This document shows, piece after piece, positions 23,937-33,721 of a stretch of 64,000 bases of DNA (within the stretch, counting starts at the first letter, position 1; each line of letters begins with the position of its first letter). The translations under genes were made by a program, and so were the position numbers. The stretch is from an uncultured Rhodospirillaceae bacterium (GTDB taxonomy: Bacteria > Pseudomonadota > Alphaproteobacteria > Rhodospirillales > Rhodospirillaceae), in the NCBI GenBank assembly GCA_943787205.1, contig CALSLN010000002.1:1-64000 (forward strand), in the 5' to 3' direction. A model generated the notes under the pieces. It searched no databases and was not told the DNA's origin. It worked only from the letters and a program-made list of their open reading frames with translations.

Positions 23937-25138
23937 TGATTTCTGTTCAAGAGGCACAAGGGCTCATTCGCGCTGGAGTTAATCCCCTTGGGTCAGAGAC
24001 AATAGCGCTGTCCAATGCACTGCATCGCGTCCTCGCCGAGGACCCCACAGCTCGTATCGCGCACCCCGCTCATACGATATCCGCGATGGATGGTTATGCC
24101 GTCCGTGCTGAAGATGTATCCGCCAACTCTACCACTCTATCCGTGATCGGTGAATCCGCAGCCGGACATCCTTACGCCGGACAGTTGGAAAGCGGCCAAG
24201 CCATCCGAATTTTCACAGGCGCCCATGTGCCAAATGGAGCAGACACCGTCGTCATCCAAGAAAACACGGACCGTGATGGCGAGACAGTCATAATAAATGA
24301 GATTGAGGCTGGCCGACACATTCGACCGATGGGTCAAGATTTCAGCCACGGTGATACCTTACTCATCTCGCCTGTGCGCATCGAGCCCCGCCACATCGGA
24401 CTCCTGGCGGCTGGCGATCATCCATGGATTAGCGTTTTCCGGCGTCCACGCGTTGCTATTCTTTCGACCGGCGACGAGATCGTTCTGCCGGGAGAACCAA
24501 GAACATCAAATCAAATCGTCAGTGCGAACGGTCCCGCTCTTTCGGCTTTCGTAAAACAAAAAGGCGGTGACCCCATTCACCTTGGCATCGTCAAAGATGA
24601 CGAAGATGCATTAGTTGCAATTGCGAATGCTGCAAAGAGCTGTGACCTCATCGTATCGTCCGGCGGTGTTTCAGTGGGCGACCGCGATCTCGTTCGCAAG
24701 GCATTCGGACAAGCTGGCCTTAACGTTGGCTTTCATAAAATTGCGATGCGGCCAGGCAAACCTTTGATGTTTGGGCATTTAGAGGGCACCCCAATGTTGG
24801 GGCTTCCCGGCAACCCAGTTTCTGCGTTGGTCTGCGCTTTGCTATTTCTCGGGCCAGCTCTTGATCGCCTTCAAGGTCTCGCAGGCGATTCACCGAGCAC
24901 AACTCTTGCCAAGCTCGGTGCTGATCTCAAAGAAAATGGCGGCCGGGAAGATTACATGCGCGCCGTACTTTCATCAGACGGGGACGGCACCATGACAGCA
25001 ACACCAATTTTTGCTCAAGACTCCAGCATGATCGGAGCTTTGGCAAATTCCAATGCGCTGATCATCCGGCCCATCGGGTCTCCCGCTGCAAAAACAGGAG
25101 AGGCCGTCCAAGTAATTCGCCTGGACGGCCTCCTCTAA
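23936..25138 (+). CDS. moeA: Molybdopterin molybdenumtransferase MoeA
   Basis: 400 residues. MoeA inserts molybdate into adenylylated molybdopterin. Signatures: PAHTISAMDGYAVRAEDV, IFTGAHVPNGADTVVIQENT, RPRVAILSTGDEIVLPGE, VSSGGVSVGDRDLVRKAF, IAMRPGKPLMFG and LGLPGNPVSALVC, covering domains I to IV. Its start overlaps the moaC stop by one base. Its last codons contain a long inverted repeat (25100-25132) that may end the trp-mo operon transcript. Confidence 0.97.
   Translation: MISVQEAQGLIRAGVNPLGSETIALSNALHRVLAEDPTARIAHPAHTISAMDGYAVRAEDVSANSTTLSVIGESAAGHPYAGQLESGQAIRIFTGAHVPNGADTVVIQENTDRDGETVIINEIEAGRHIRPMGQDFSHGDTLLISPVRIEPRHIGLLAAGDHPWISVFRRPRVAILSTGDEIVLPGEPRTSNQIVSANGPALSAFVKQKGGDPIHLGIVKDDEDALVAIANAAKSCDLIVSSGGVSVGDRDLVRKAFGQAGLNVGFHKIAMRPGKPLMFGHLEGTPMLGLPGNPVSALVCALLFLGPALDRLQGLAGDSPSTTLAKLGADLKENGGREDYMRAVLSSDGDGTMTATPIFAQDSSMIGALANSNALIIRPIGSPAAKTGEAVQVIRLDGLL
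25100..25132 (+). terminator. Stem-loop inside the 3' end of moeA
   Basis: GAGGCCGTCCA (25100-25110) pairs perfectly with TGGACGGCCTC (25122-25132) around an 11-base loop, just before the TAA at 25136-25138. Only a weak T-containing tract follows. It may terminate or protect the trp-moa-moe transcript. The following gap 25139-25245 separates convergent genes and holds nothing else. Confidence 0.5.
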
Positions 25139-25245
25139 TTCGATTTCAGTAATTTATTAGATGGCTATTACCAACCCGCCTTTTGGCCCACTTTCGATGC
25201 GACTTGAAATTGCCGGTCCGATGTCAACGCGACTTGGCCATAACT

Positions 25246-26382
25246 TTACATAAACTTCTCACTGCTCACACCCGCCGCCTGTAGGCTTGCCATCATCTGT
25301 GGAGTGACCTGAGTTTCTATTGGTTGCGCTTGTTGAACCTGTTGCACGGCTGCCGCTTCAGGCTTCTTTTCGTTTCTGTTGTTGATCGCCGACTGCAAAG
25401 ACCCAATAGTCGACTGAGATCCAGCAGACACCAATGCACTGCTACCAAGGCTTCCGATGGAGCCCATACGCCCCATCATGGCGAAATCATTCATGATTCC
25501 AAAGGCTGCTGGAGACGCTGTAGCTGCTGGGACTGCCCCCAGACCACCAGCAGCCTGTAAGCCACCCAGACTTCCAACGGCTCTCGCACGATGCGCAGCG
25601 CCTTGCAGCATAACAGCACGCGTTGAAGCTGCTGTCCGATGCTTCACGGTTACGTCGCTCAGCCCTAATCCTCCTGATGAGCCAGCTACGCCTTGCGCCA
25701 AAGATGCCGCTTGCGTGAGATCACCAAGGTTAAGCCCCATCCCTGTCGTCTCAGTCGTCAAAGCTTCATTGTAGTTCTGCAAATTGGTATCCATGACTTG
25801 TTGCGCGTCGCTCAAGACCATGCTGATCTCAATCATGCCCTTTTGAATTTCTTTGTGCATCTTCTTGGCATTTTTTTTCTTTACGGCGCCGGACTCAAAG
25901 TCTGCGACCAACTGGGTATACGCGTCGTCGTAGCACTGTTGCGCCTCTTCTATGCCCTCTGCGCCAGTCTTAATCTTATCGGCATCATCACCCAGTTGCT
26001 CTCCATACGCCAAAATACGGTCTGCTGGATCTGGGTAGCTGGATTGCATTTTCTCGGTAAGCGCTGCGGCCGATGCCACATAGCCAGAATATTGCTGCAC
26101 GGTAGCCGCAGTTTGCGCGACCTTCCCAAGGCCACCAAAACCGCCAAATCCACCAATTTTCCCTAGGGCACCTGCGGCCGAACCGAGTTTGTTTGCAGTC
26201 CCGCTAACATCCGCTTTGGGTTCTGGAATCATATCCCGCGCCAGTTCAACCTGCGCGTAACATTCTTTGTAGTACTTCGCCTTCATCTTGGCCTCAGCTC
26301 CACTCAGCGGCAAAGCAACGACTGCAGCCATGGCGAGAGTTGAAACAGATAATGTAAGTCTAAGTCTTTGTGAAATACCCAT
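25246..26382 (-). CDS. Exported Gly/Ala-rich protein of unknown function
   Basis: 378 residues from the ATG at 26382 (no clear ribosome site). A signal peptide ends near GAEA. The mature N-terminus has a conserved-looking YYKECYAQVELARDMI and a second cysteine in AQQCYDDAY, which could form a disulfide. Between them is a Gly-rich stretch (KIGGFGGFGGLGKVA). A Lys-rich helix (SGAVKKKNAKKMHKEIQ) and a low-complexity C-terminal half rich in Gly, Ala, Ser and Gln follow. No family is recognised; a periplasmic or surface structural role is possible. It diverges from lexA. Confidence 0.65.
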   Translation of the reverse strand: MGISQRLRLTLSVSTLAMAAVVALPLSGAEAKMKAKYYKECYAQVELARDMIPEPKADVSGTANKLGSAAGALGKIGGFGGFGGLGKVAQTAATVQQYSGYVASAAALTEKMQSSYPDPADRILAYGEQLGDDADKIKTGAEGIEEAQQCYDDAYTQLVADFESGAVKKKNAKKMHKEIQKGMIEISMVLSDAQQVMDTNLQNYNEALTTETTGMGLNLGDLTQAASLAQGVAGSSGGLGLSDVTVKHRTAASTRAVMLQGAAHRARAVGSLGGLQAAGGLGAVPAATASPAAFGIMNDFAMMGRMGSIGSLGSSALVSAGSQSTIGSLQSAINNRNEKKPEAAAVQQVQQAQPIETQVTPQMMASLQAAGVSSEKFM

Positions 26383-26531
26383 GATTTCACACACTAAATC
26401 AATAAATAGATGACGAATTCGATACAGGTATTAGGAGAATGTATCAAGTATCTGGGTGCTCCCAATGCGCCTATGCGTTCATGGCATGAAGACATAAGGC
26501 CAGAGAGCAAAACCCCACTGGCAAGAGGTGC

Positions 26532-26560
26532 TTGACCTTAAAAGAGAACCAAAGTAGAAC
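26532..26560 (+). promoter_or_regulatory. lexA promoter with overlapping LexA (SOS) box
   Basis: TTGACC (26532-26537), 17 bases, TAGAAC (26555-26560) form a good sigma-70 promoter. The SOS box GAAC-CAAAGTA-GAAC spans 26546-26560 and covers its spacer and -10, fitting autorepression. A degenerate inverted copy (TTTCTACTTTGTTCC) follows at 26568-26582, so two LexA dimers might bind. Confidence 0.82.
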
Positions 26561-26599
26561 ATTTATGTTTCTACTTTGTTCCTTATGGGGAGAGCGTAC

Positions 26600-27289
26600 A
26601 TGCTCACTAAAAAGCAGCACCAATTGTTGACCTTCATTCACGCTCGTATGCAAAGCGACGGTGTTGCCCCCTCCTTCGATGAGATGAAACTGGCGCTCAA
26701 CCTAAAGTCAAAATCTGGCATCCATCGGCTCATTACGGCCCTTGAGGAACGGGGTTTTCTGAGGCGTCTTCCGCACCGCGCGCGCGCCTTAGAAGTCGTC
26801 AAACTTCCTGAGAATGCCGAGCCAAGCGTCGAGGCAGGTTCGGAATCTAACGTCATACCTGGCAATTTCAGAAAACCTGAGATTGCTCCGTCTAATGACG
26901 CAGATGATTCTGTGCAGCTGCCCTTATACGGAAAGATCGCTGCTGGTATGCCAATTGAAGCATTGCAAGATCCCTCCTCTCATATCGGTGTGCCACCCTC
27001 GATGTTAGGCAACGGAGATCACTACGCTCTCACGATCGATGGTGATTCGATGATTGATGCGGGTATCCTCGATGGCGATACCGTTATCATTCAACAGAGT
27101 GCCCGGGCCGAGAATGGATCCATCGTTGTCGCCCTCGTGGATGAAGAAGAAGCGACCCTGAAGCGGTTCCGCAGAAAAGGTGAAACGATTGCTCTGGAGC
27201 CCGCGAACGCGGATTATGAAACCAGAATTTTCGGGCCGGACCGTGTCCGGGTCCAAGGTAAACTTGTCGGGCTCTTAAGGCGCTATTAA
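26600..27289 (+). CDS. lexA: LexA, SOS repressor
   Basis: 229 residues from the ATG at 26600, behind GGGGAGAG. The N-terminal winged helix is [20 protein letters not shown] to about residue 68 ([20 protein letters not shown] is the recognition unit). After a linker, the S24 peptidase domain has the self-cleavage Ala115-Gly116 in [11 protein letters not shown], the catalytic serine S150 in DGDSMIDAG and lysine K188 in EATLKRF. RecA filaments trigger self-cleavage and derepress DNA repair genes, including uvrA in this window. It converges on comEC. Confidence 0.97.
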   Translation: MLTKKQHQLLTFIHARMQSDGVAPSFDEMKLALNLKSKSGIHRLITALEERGFLRRLPHRARALEVVKLPENAEPSVEAGSESNVIPGNFRKPEIAPSNDADDSVQLPLYGKIAAGMPIEALQDPSSHIGVPPSMLGNGDHYALTIDGDSMIDAGILDGDTVIIQQSARAENGSIVVALVDEEEATLKRFRRKGETIALEPANADYETRIFGPDRVRVQGKLVGLLRRY

Positions 27290-27307
27290 TAGCCTCTAAG
27301 TACGGAG

Positions 27308-29464
27308 CTACCGCCAGGTAGGCTTATTCCAAATTCGTTTGCCAGTATGGTCTGAGACACGATCAATTATTGGCCCCTCATCCGTGAGCCATACGGCATG
27401 CGCGCCATGCCGCCAGACGTCGAAACGATCAACTCGCAATCCCACCTTGCAAAGGCGCCATGCCGGAACGCGAGCGATCATGACATCAGCCCGACCACAG
27501 TCCTCGAATACGGCGGCATCGGTATAAGACAATGCCGCTGTGCCGTTCGCGGTTTGATAAACGCACCCCTCTAAGTCGCATTCCAGTGTTGCTGTACTAT
27601 CCCAAGAGTCTGATGAGACGCTCCAGTTTTCAGACCAGACGCGACGGGTAAATCCGTCCCGCCGACCCGGCGACATTATGAGGCGCTCATCGTTCCCTTT
27701 AACTGCAAAAAGATCAGCAGTCTCATTCACCAGGATATCTGGCGAATAAGCAAGCCAAGGCTGAATAAGTCCAATGCATAGAATTGGAATACCAAGCCAC
27801 CTGGTAGGCCCGCGCAAAAGACAAATGAGCAAACCGCCAAATGCAACTAAAACCAGCGCCCAGATATTGGCTGATGGCGTTTCAAACGTAGCCCCCGGTA
27901 GCCCAGCAACAAATCGCGCGATTGCATCAACAGCATCAATGCCCACGCCCATTGGAATCAACGCTACATGTTCTAAACCTAGCGGCATCAAGATCAACGC
28001 AGCTAAACCGCACGGCATCACCCAGAGCCCCATAACTGGACCCGCTAGAAGATTCGCAAGCAACGAATAGCTAGGCACCTTGTGGAAATGGAACGCGGTA
28101 AACGGTGCTGTCGCGCCGGTGGCGATGAGGTCGGTCACCAAGACGGCAAAGCAGTACAGAAAAACGGCGTGAAGCGGTTGAAAATTGCCGTACCGATCCC
28201 ACAGCCGTGATCGAAGCTGTACACGTTCGTAAACTGTGACGAGTGCGATCACCGCTGCGAACGACAACTGAAAACTTGCGCCGACAAGTGCTTCGGGCTG
28301 CAGCAGTAAAACGGCAATCGCTGCACAGGCAAGCGTGCGAAGTGATAAAGCCGTGCGGTCGATTAAAACCGCAATAAAGACCACGCTAATCATTATGAAT
28401 GCGCGCTGAGCTGGAACATTTCCCCCTGAAAGCAAAAGGTAGAAAAACGCAGCGCATAGCGCAGCAACGGCGGCAATCTTTTTGATATCAAAACGTTCAG
28501 AGATTGGCATGAAAATTGCGAGAATAAATCTCAAAACTATGAACGCCAGTCCTGCAATTAAGCTCATGTGAAGGCCTGAAATGGCGAGCATGTGAGCAAG
28601 CCCAGCCTCACGGTATGCTTCCTGAAGTGTCTCTGGTACTGCGTTGCGTTCTCCAGTTACCAAGGCGCGTGCAATCGCTCCAGACTCATTTGGGAGAGCG
28701 GTGGCTATTCGGTCGGCAACACGCGCGCGCATTGCCTTGATGTTATCGAGAAGAGTCATTCGCTCAGAATTGTCGGCCTCTATCGCCTGCCATCTGCCGA
28801 CGGAGAACCCAACACCACCAAGCTTTTTAAAAAAGCTGTAGCGTTGAAAGTCGAATGCCCCTGGCGCAACGGGCCGTCCTGGAGGGCGAACAATGGCACG
28901 CACTTCGATCTTGTCACCAACTCGAGGTATTCCATGGCTCCCAGGCAAGCGAACGCGAATACGATCCGGAGTCTCCGAAAGCCCGAGTGAAGGAATCTCT
29001 AACCTATCAAGAGTAACGCGCCATGACGTCTCAATAGCCTCAACCTGGATTGCGGTGCCAATAAATATTTCAGGTCCGATCTCGTCATTGAGTATTGGTG
29101 CCGCCACCACATGCGTACGAATTTGCGCGCTTACAAAACCGACTGCGAAAAGGGATATGGCAAGTGCCACTGTGGAAGCAAAGAACCGGTCTCTTTTCCG
29201 AGCAACCAAGTATGAGGGAACTGCAACAGCCAAGACTAGAATTGCAACCCAGGCCCAAGGGTCTTGAGGCAGTGAAAAGAAAAAACCGATACCTGCTGCT
29301 ATGCACACAGGCCACCACAGAATTGCATTTGGAACTTGTCGTAACAGCTCCGTGTGAACCCAATAAACCCATGGCGATGAAGGTCCGTCCGAACCTATCC
29401 CGTCATCGTTAGTTCCGATGCCGTCTTCTATCAGCTGTCTTTCGGTGATTTCAGCCACCTGCAT
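27308..29464 (-). CDS. comEC: ComEC/Rec2 family DNA-uptake channel protein
   Basis: 718 residues, polytopic. An N-terminal DUF4131-type region with about three helices (WWPVCIAAGIGFFFSLPQDP...) precedes a small soluble OB-like domain. The Competence domain follows, with AREGLAHMLAISGLHMSLIA-like sequence (AYREAGLAHMLAISGLHMSL) and many helices. The C-terminal 150 residues are soluble and lack the metallo-beta-lactamase HxHxDH motif, as in other alphaproteobacterial ComEC proteins. In competent bacteria ComEC carries single-stranded DNA across the inner membrane. It diverges from gltX. Gene order lexA-comEC-gltX is typical of the group. Confidence 0.9.
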   Translation of the reverse strand: MQVAEITERQLIEDGIGTNDDGIGSDGPSSPWVYWVHTELLRQVPNAILWWPVCIAAGIGFFFSLPQDPWAWVAILVLAVAVPSYLVARKRDRFFASTVALAISLFAVGFVSAQIRTHVVAAPILNDEIGPEIFIGTAIQVEAIETSWRVTLDRLEIPSLGLSETPDRIRVRLPGSHGIPRVGDKIEVRAIVRPPGRPVAPGAFDFQRYSFFKKLGGVGFSVGRWQAIEADNSERMTLLDNIKAMRARVADRIATALPNESGAIARALVTGERNAVPETLQEAYREAGLAHMLAISGLHMSLIAGLAFIVLRFILAIFMPISERFDIKKIAAVAALCAAFFYLLLSGGNVPAQRAFIMISVVFIAVLIDRTALSLRTLACAAIAVLLLQPEALVGASFQLSFAAVIALVTVYERVQLRSRLWDRYGNFQPLHAVFLYCFAVLVTDLIATGATAPFTAFHFHKVPSYSLLANLLAGPVMGLWVMPCGLAALILMPLGLEHVALIPMGVGIDAVDAIARFVAGLPGATFETPSANIWALVLVAFGGLLICLLRGPTRWLGIPILCIGLIQPWLAYSPDILVNETADLFAVKGNDERLIMSPGRRDGFTRRVWSENWSVSSDSWDSTATLECDLEGCVYQTANGTAALSYTDAAVFEDCGRADVMIARVPAWRLCKVGLRVDRFDVWRHGAHAVWLTDEGPIIDRVSDHTGKRIWNKPTWR

Positions 29465-29591
29465 GTCCTGTCTCTTTGATATAATATCGCGTTTAGCAGG
29501 CCCGTTTCCCTGGAAAGAGCAGTATGCTACAGCGTCCGCCGCAAAGGGTCGCCTACACGGCCCCTATTTCTCTAGTATTGAATGTAAATCC

Positions 29592-30998
29592 ATGACCGTT
29601 GTCACCCGTTTTGCTCCGTCGCCCACTGGTTTTCTGCACATTGGTGGTGCTCGAACAGCGCTATTCAACAAGCTTTTCGCTAGACACCACGGTGGCAAAT
29701 ATTTGCTACGCATTGAGGATACCGACAAGAAGCGGTCTACCCAGGACGCAATTGACGCAATTCACGATGCCCTTTCATGGCTGGACTTGGATTGCGATGG
29801 TCCCGCGGTTTCCCAGTCGGCTCAGCGAGACAGACATGCCGAAGTCGCCCAGCAATTACTCGACATGGGACATGCTTACAAATGCTACGCGACACCCGAA
29901 GAACTGACAGAAATGCGGGCGCAACAAAAGGCGGCAGGGCAAACAACACGATATGATGGGCGTTGGCGAGAACGCGACCCTTCTGAGGCACCGGCTGGTG
30001 TTGATCCGGTTATTCGTCTTCGAGCACCTCAGGACGGTGAAACCGTTCTGCAAGACATGGTGCAAGGTGAAGTAACGGTCGCAAACGCCCAACTCGACGA
30101 CATGATTCTGTTACGCTCGGATGGCTCCCCGACCTACATGCTGTCCGTCGTTGTCGACGATCATGACATGGGAATTACCCACGTTATTCGCGGCGACGAC
30201 CATTTAACCAATGCCTTCCGTCAGATTCAGCTTTTCAAAGCGATGGGCTGGGAACAGCCGATTTACGGCCACGTGCCACTCATTCATGGCCCGGACGGAG
30301 CAAAACTCTCAAAACGTCACGGTGCGCTAGGTGCAGAAGCCTATCGCGATATGGGTTTCCTACCGGAGGCTCTCAGGAATTACCTGCTTCGGCTTGGTTG
30401 GGGACACGGAGACGACGAAATCATCTCCGATGAACAGGCCACAGAATGGTTTGACGGCTCAGGTTTGGGCAAGGCGCCTGCCCGGTTTGATACAGCTAAG
30501 CTAACAGCACTGAACGCGCACTACCTTAAGACCGCAGAGAACGCACGGTTGGCCGAACTGATTAAGCCTTCTCTGGAGACGCTATCCGGAATTCCGATGA
30601 GCGAACTAAGCACAGAGAGGCTGCTGGCAGGTATGGAAAGCCTAAAAGAACGGTCAAAGACACTAAACGAGCTGGCAGATAGCGCAGCGCTTTACGTGCG
30701 ACCGCGTCCGCTCGAAATGGAGCCAAAAGCAGAGAAAATTCTGAACGATGACGCGCGAGCAGTACTTGCTACGGCGCGAAAAAGTCTTGAGAGCCTTCAA
30801 CCGTGGACTGCCGATGCTCTAGAAGCATGGGCACGCGAATATGCTGATAACAATGACCTAAAACTGGGTCAGCTTGCGCAACCACTTCGGGCTGCAATCA
30901 CCGGAAGTAACGTTTCACCGCCAATATTCGAAGTTATTACCATATTTGGTAGAGATGAAAGCCTTTCCAGAATAGCGGATATTTCCGGAAACCACTGA
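29592..30998 (+). CDS. gltX: Glutamyl-tRNA synthetase
   Basis: 468 residues from the ATG at 29592; the open frame extends to 29418 but runs into the comEC start region and lacks similarity there. The class I signature is FAPSPTGFLHIGGARTALFN (HIGG, for HIGH), and the KMSKS equivalent is GAKLSKRHGALG. RIEDTDKKRS is the conserved Glu-AMP region. It charges tRNA-Glu (and possibly tRNA-Gln, when a GatCAB is present). Full length with a C-terminal anticodon-binding helical domain. Confidence 0.96.
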   Translation: MTVVTRFAPSPTGFLHIGGARTALFNKLFARHHGGKYLLRIEDTDKKRSTQDAIDAIHDALSWLDLDCDGPAVSQSAQRDRHAEVAQQLLDMGHAYKCYATPEELTEMRAQQKAAGQTTRYDGRWRERDPSEAPAGVDPVIRLRAPQDGETVLQDMVQGEVTVANAQLDDMILLRSDGSPTYMLSVVVDDHDMGITHVIRGDDHLTNAFRQIQLFKAMGWEQPIYGHVPLIHGPDGAKLSKRHGALGAEAYRDMGFLPEALRNYLLRLGWGHGDDEIISDEQATEWFDGSGLGKAPARFDTAKLTALNAHYLKTAENARLAELIKPSLETLSGIPMSELSTERLLAGMESLKERSKTLNELADSAALYVRPRPLEMEPKAEKILNDDARAVLATARKSLESLQPWTADALEAWAREYADNNDLKLGQLAQPLRAAITGSNVSPPIFEVITIFGRDESLSRIADISGNH

Positions 30999-31059
30999 TT
31001 TATAACGTTTTTTTAACATTCGCGGTTTGGTCGCCAAAATGGTTTCATGCCGCGACCAA

Positions 31060-31088
31060 TTGATCACTGCGCTTGTGCGTATTATAAG
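31060..31088 (+). promoter_or_regulatory. Likely gltA promoter
   Basis: TTGATC (31060-31065), 17 bases, TATAAG (31083-31088) is close to the sigma-70 consensus. It lies about 80 bases upstream of the gltA ATG in the only sizeable gap between gltX and gltA. Confidence 0.5.
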
Positions 31089-31169
31089 CACCGCAGCAAA
31101 TTCAAAAAAACAAACGGGGCTGGCATACTATGGGAGCCGTCTGCCCGTTGATGGAAAGGACCGCATACC

Positions 31170-32456
31170 ATGGCCAAATCCGTAACCCTCAACGTAGGCG
31201 ATAAATCCTACGATTTTCCAGTTCTGAGTGGCTCAACAGGGCCTGATGTCGTCGATATCCGTAAGTTCTATGCGGAAACAGGCATGTTCACATACGATCC
31301 AGGCTTCACCTCTACGGGGAGTTGTGAATCAGCGATTACATACATTGATGGCGACCAGGGCATGCTTCTGCATCGCGGGTACCCCATCGACGACCTCGCA
31401 AAGAACTGCAACTTCGAAGAAGTCGCCTATCTTCTGTTGAACGGCGAACTGCCAGACCAGGCAGAAAAAGATAAGTTCGAGAACGACATCACCTATCACA
31501 CGATGGTTCACGAACAGATCCACAACTTTTTCTCTGGATTCCGTCGTGATGCCCACCCAATGGCAATCATGTGTGGCGTCGTAGGTGCGTTGTCTGCCTT
31601 CTACCACGACAGCCTAGACATCACGAACCCAGATCATCGTCGCATCTCCTCCTATCGCCTCATCGCTAAGATGCCGACGATCGCAGCTTGGGCATACAAG
31701 TACTCGCTGGGACAGCCGTTTATCTATCCCCGAAATGATTTGGGATACGCCGAAAACTTCCTTTACATGATGTACGCAACACCATGTGAAGATTACGAAG
31801 TTAACCCAATCCTGGCTAAGGCTATGGATCGTATTCTTATCCTTCACGCCGACCATGAACAAAATGCGTCGACATCTACGGTTAGACTTGCCGGATCTTC
31901 TGGTGCAAATCCGTTTGCCTGCATTGCTGCAGGTATCGCATCGCTCTGGGGTCCGGCACACGGTGGTGCCAATGAAGCGGTGCTAAACATGCTCAACGAG
32001 ATTGGCGATCCAAGTCGCGTTGACGAATATGTTAAAAAGGCAAAAGACAAGAACGATCCATTCCGCTTGATGGGTTTCGGGCACCGCGTTTACAAGAACT
32101 ACGATCCGCGTGCGACAATCTTATCTGAAACATGCAAAGAAGTTCTCGACGAACTCGGCATCAAGGATAATCCGCTTCTCGATATCGCGGTTGCGCTTGA
32201 AAAAATTGCACTCGAAGATGAGTACTTCATTGAAAAGAAATTATACCCTAACGTTGATTTCTATTCGGGCATTATTTTCCAAGCGATGGGCATTCCGGTC
32301 ACTATGTTCACTGCCCTCTTCGCCCTAGCCAGAACAACAGGCTGGATCGCACAGTGGAACGAAATGGTCGAAGACCCACAGCAAAAAATCGGTCGCCCAC
32401 GTCAGTTATTCACGGGTGAGCCAAAACGGGATTATGTCGAGCTCAACAAACGTTAA
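31170..32456 (+). CDS. gltA: Citrate synthase (type II)
   Basis: 428 residues. It condenses oxaloacetate and acetyl-CoA to enter the TCA cycle. The start [20 protein letters not shown], the catalytic region [20 protein letters not shown], the [13 protein letters not shown] motif and DFYSGI near the C-terminus are all type II (hexameric, NADH-sensitive family) features. Catalytic residues are the His in the HADHEQN region, the His in FGHRVY and the Asp in NVDFYSG. AAAGGACC precedes the ATG and its own promoter and terminator are visible. Confidence 0.97.
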   Translation: MAKSVTLNVGDKSYDFPVLSGSTGPDVVDIRKFYAETGMFTYDPGFTSTGSCESAITYIDGDQGMLLHRGYPIDDLAKNCNFEEVAYLLLNGELPDQAEKDKFENDITYHTMVHEQIHNFFSGFRRDAHPMAIMCGVVGALSAFYHDSLDITNPDHRRISSYRLIAKMPTIAAWAYKYSLGQPFIYPRNDLGYAENFLYMMYATPCEDYEVNPILAKAMDRILILHADHEQNASTSTVRLAGSSGANPFACIAAGIASLWGPAHGGANEAVLNMLNEIGDPSRVDEYVKKAKDKNDPFRLMGFGHRVYKNYDPRATILSETCKEVLDELGIKDNPLLDIAVALEKIALEDEYFIEKKLYPNVDFYSGIIFQAMGIPVTMFTALFALARTTGWIAQWNEMVEDPQQKIGRPRQLFTGEPKRDYVELNKR

Positions 32457-32480
32457 GCCGTAATCGCAGACCGAAACTAG

Positions 32481-32513
32481 AAAAGGCGATACCTTACGGT
32501 GTCGCCTTTTTTT
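32481..32513 (+). terminator. Intrinsic terminator of gltA
   Basis: AAAAGGCGA-T-ACC and GGT-G-TCGCCTTTT pair (13 positions, one T-G wobble) around TTAC and run into seven T residues. It lies 24 bases after the gltA stop. Confidence 0.88.
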
Positions 32514-32571
32514 GATAGGCGATGGACCCTGAAACAACAACTTGTGCGAACAAACCAATGGTACAAGTAGC

Positions 32572-33695
32572 ATGACGCCTCCTGACCTTTTTGAGCGTCT
32601 CATTGAGAACAGCAACGTTATTGCCTGGGACGCTGATCCGCAGACGTTCCAATACAATTATGTGTCACCGTACGCAGAAACATTACTCGGTTATCCAGCT
32701 GAACGATGGAAAGAAAGCGGGTTTTGGCAGTCTAAAATCCACCCTGATGACGTTGATCATGCCGTTGGCTTCTGCAAAGCCAGCACAGAGAAACTAGAAT
32801 CCCATGAGTTCGAATACAGGATGATTTCGTCAACAGGGCGCCACGTCTGGCTGCGCGACATTGCCGCCGTAGAAAGCAGCAACGGCCTACCCACTCGTTT
32901 ATACGGCATCATGTTCGATATCACGCCTGAGAAGGAAGCGATGCAGGCCCTGGCACAAGCCAGAGATGATGCCCTTCAGGCCGACCGAACCAAAACTCGC
33001 TTTCTTGCAAACATTAGCCATGAACTTCGCACGCCGATGAACGCGATTTTAGGATTTACTGATTTTTTAATGAGCCGGGACCAATACGTAAAAAACCAGT
33101 CGACCTCGACGAATACCTCGAACTCATTCAGCGATCTGCCACGCACCTCAGCACCCTAATCGATGATCTTCTAGAATTATCGCGTTATGAAATCGGCGTC
33201 GATTCTCTGAAATTAGAACCAGTCGATGCTGCAGGTACGGTGGCTGAGTGTTGCGCAATGCTCGACGGTTTAGCATCGACTAAGCAGATTTCCCTCACGA
33301 CTGACCTACCTATTGGCCCATTAGCGATCCAGGCCGATAAAAAGGCCTTAAAGCAAGTCATCATCAACTTGATTAACAATGCTCTCAAGTTTACCCCACC
33401 CGAAGGCCGGATTCACATTACGGCAAGGATGTCTGTCGATTCCATCGAAGGTATAGAACTAATCGTTACGGACTCTGGAATTGGCATGGGTGAAGCCCCT
33501 GACGCCATGTCCAGCAACCAAAAGGCCGGTTTATCTGGTTCAACGAAGAGCCAGTACAGGGACGAGAACAGTGGCATGGGTCTCGGGCTATCTATTGTCT
33601 CATCTGTACTAAAACTTCATGGGGGCAAAATTCGCTTCACCGACGTAGACGAAGGCGGAACCCGTGCAACAGTATGGCTACCTAGGCATCAATAA
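32572..33695 (+). pseudogene. PAS-domain sensor histidine kinase with a one-base frameshift near 33072
   Basis: Start ATG at 32572. The first frame encodes a PAS_3-type sensor ([38 protein letters not shown]) and the HisKA phospho-acceptor box [19 protein letters not shown]. At ATGAGCC (33070-33076) the frame is lost. Reading the next frame from GAG gives [40 protein letters not shown] and the HATPase boxes NLINNALKFTP, DSGIGMG and GMGLGLSIV, ending at 33695. One missing base (ATGGAG expected) explains it; the restored protein is 374 residues. No response regulator is adjacent. Real mutation or sequencing error cannot be told apart here. Confidence 0.85.
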
Positions 33696-33721
33696 GCCGA
33701 TCACTCAAAGACCGCGCTTTA

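Noticed and set aside
27308-29464. comEC thought to be truncated because it lacks the metallo-beta-lactamase domain
   Set aside because: Alphaproteobacterial ComEC proteins commonly lack that domain; the C-terminal soluble region is present and the frame is intact.
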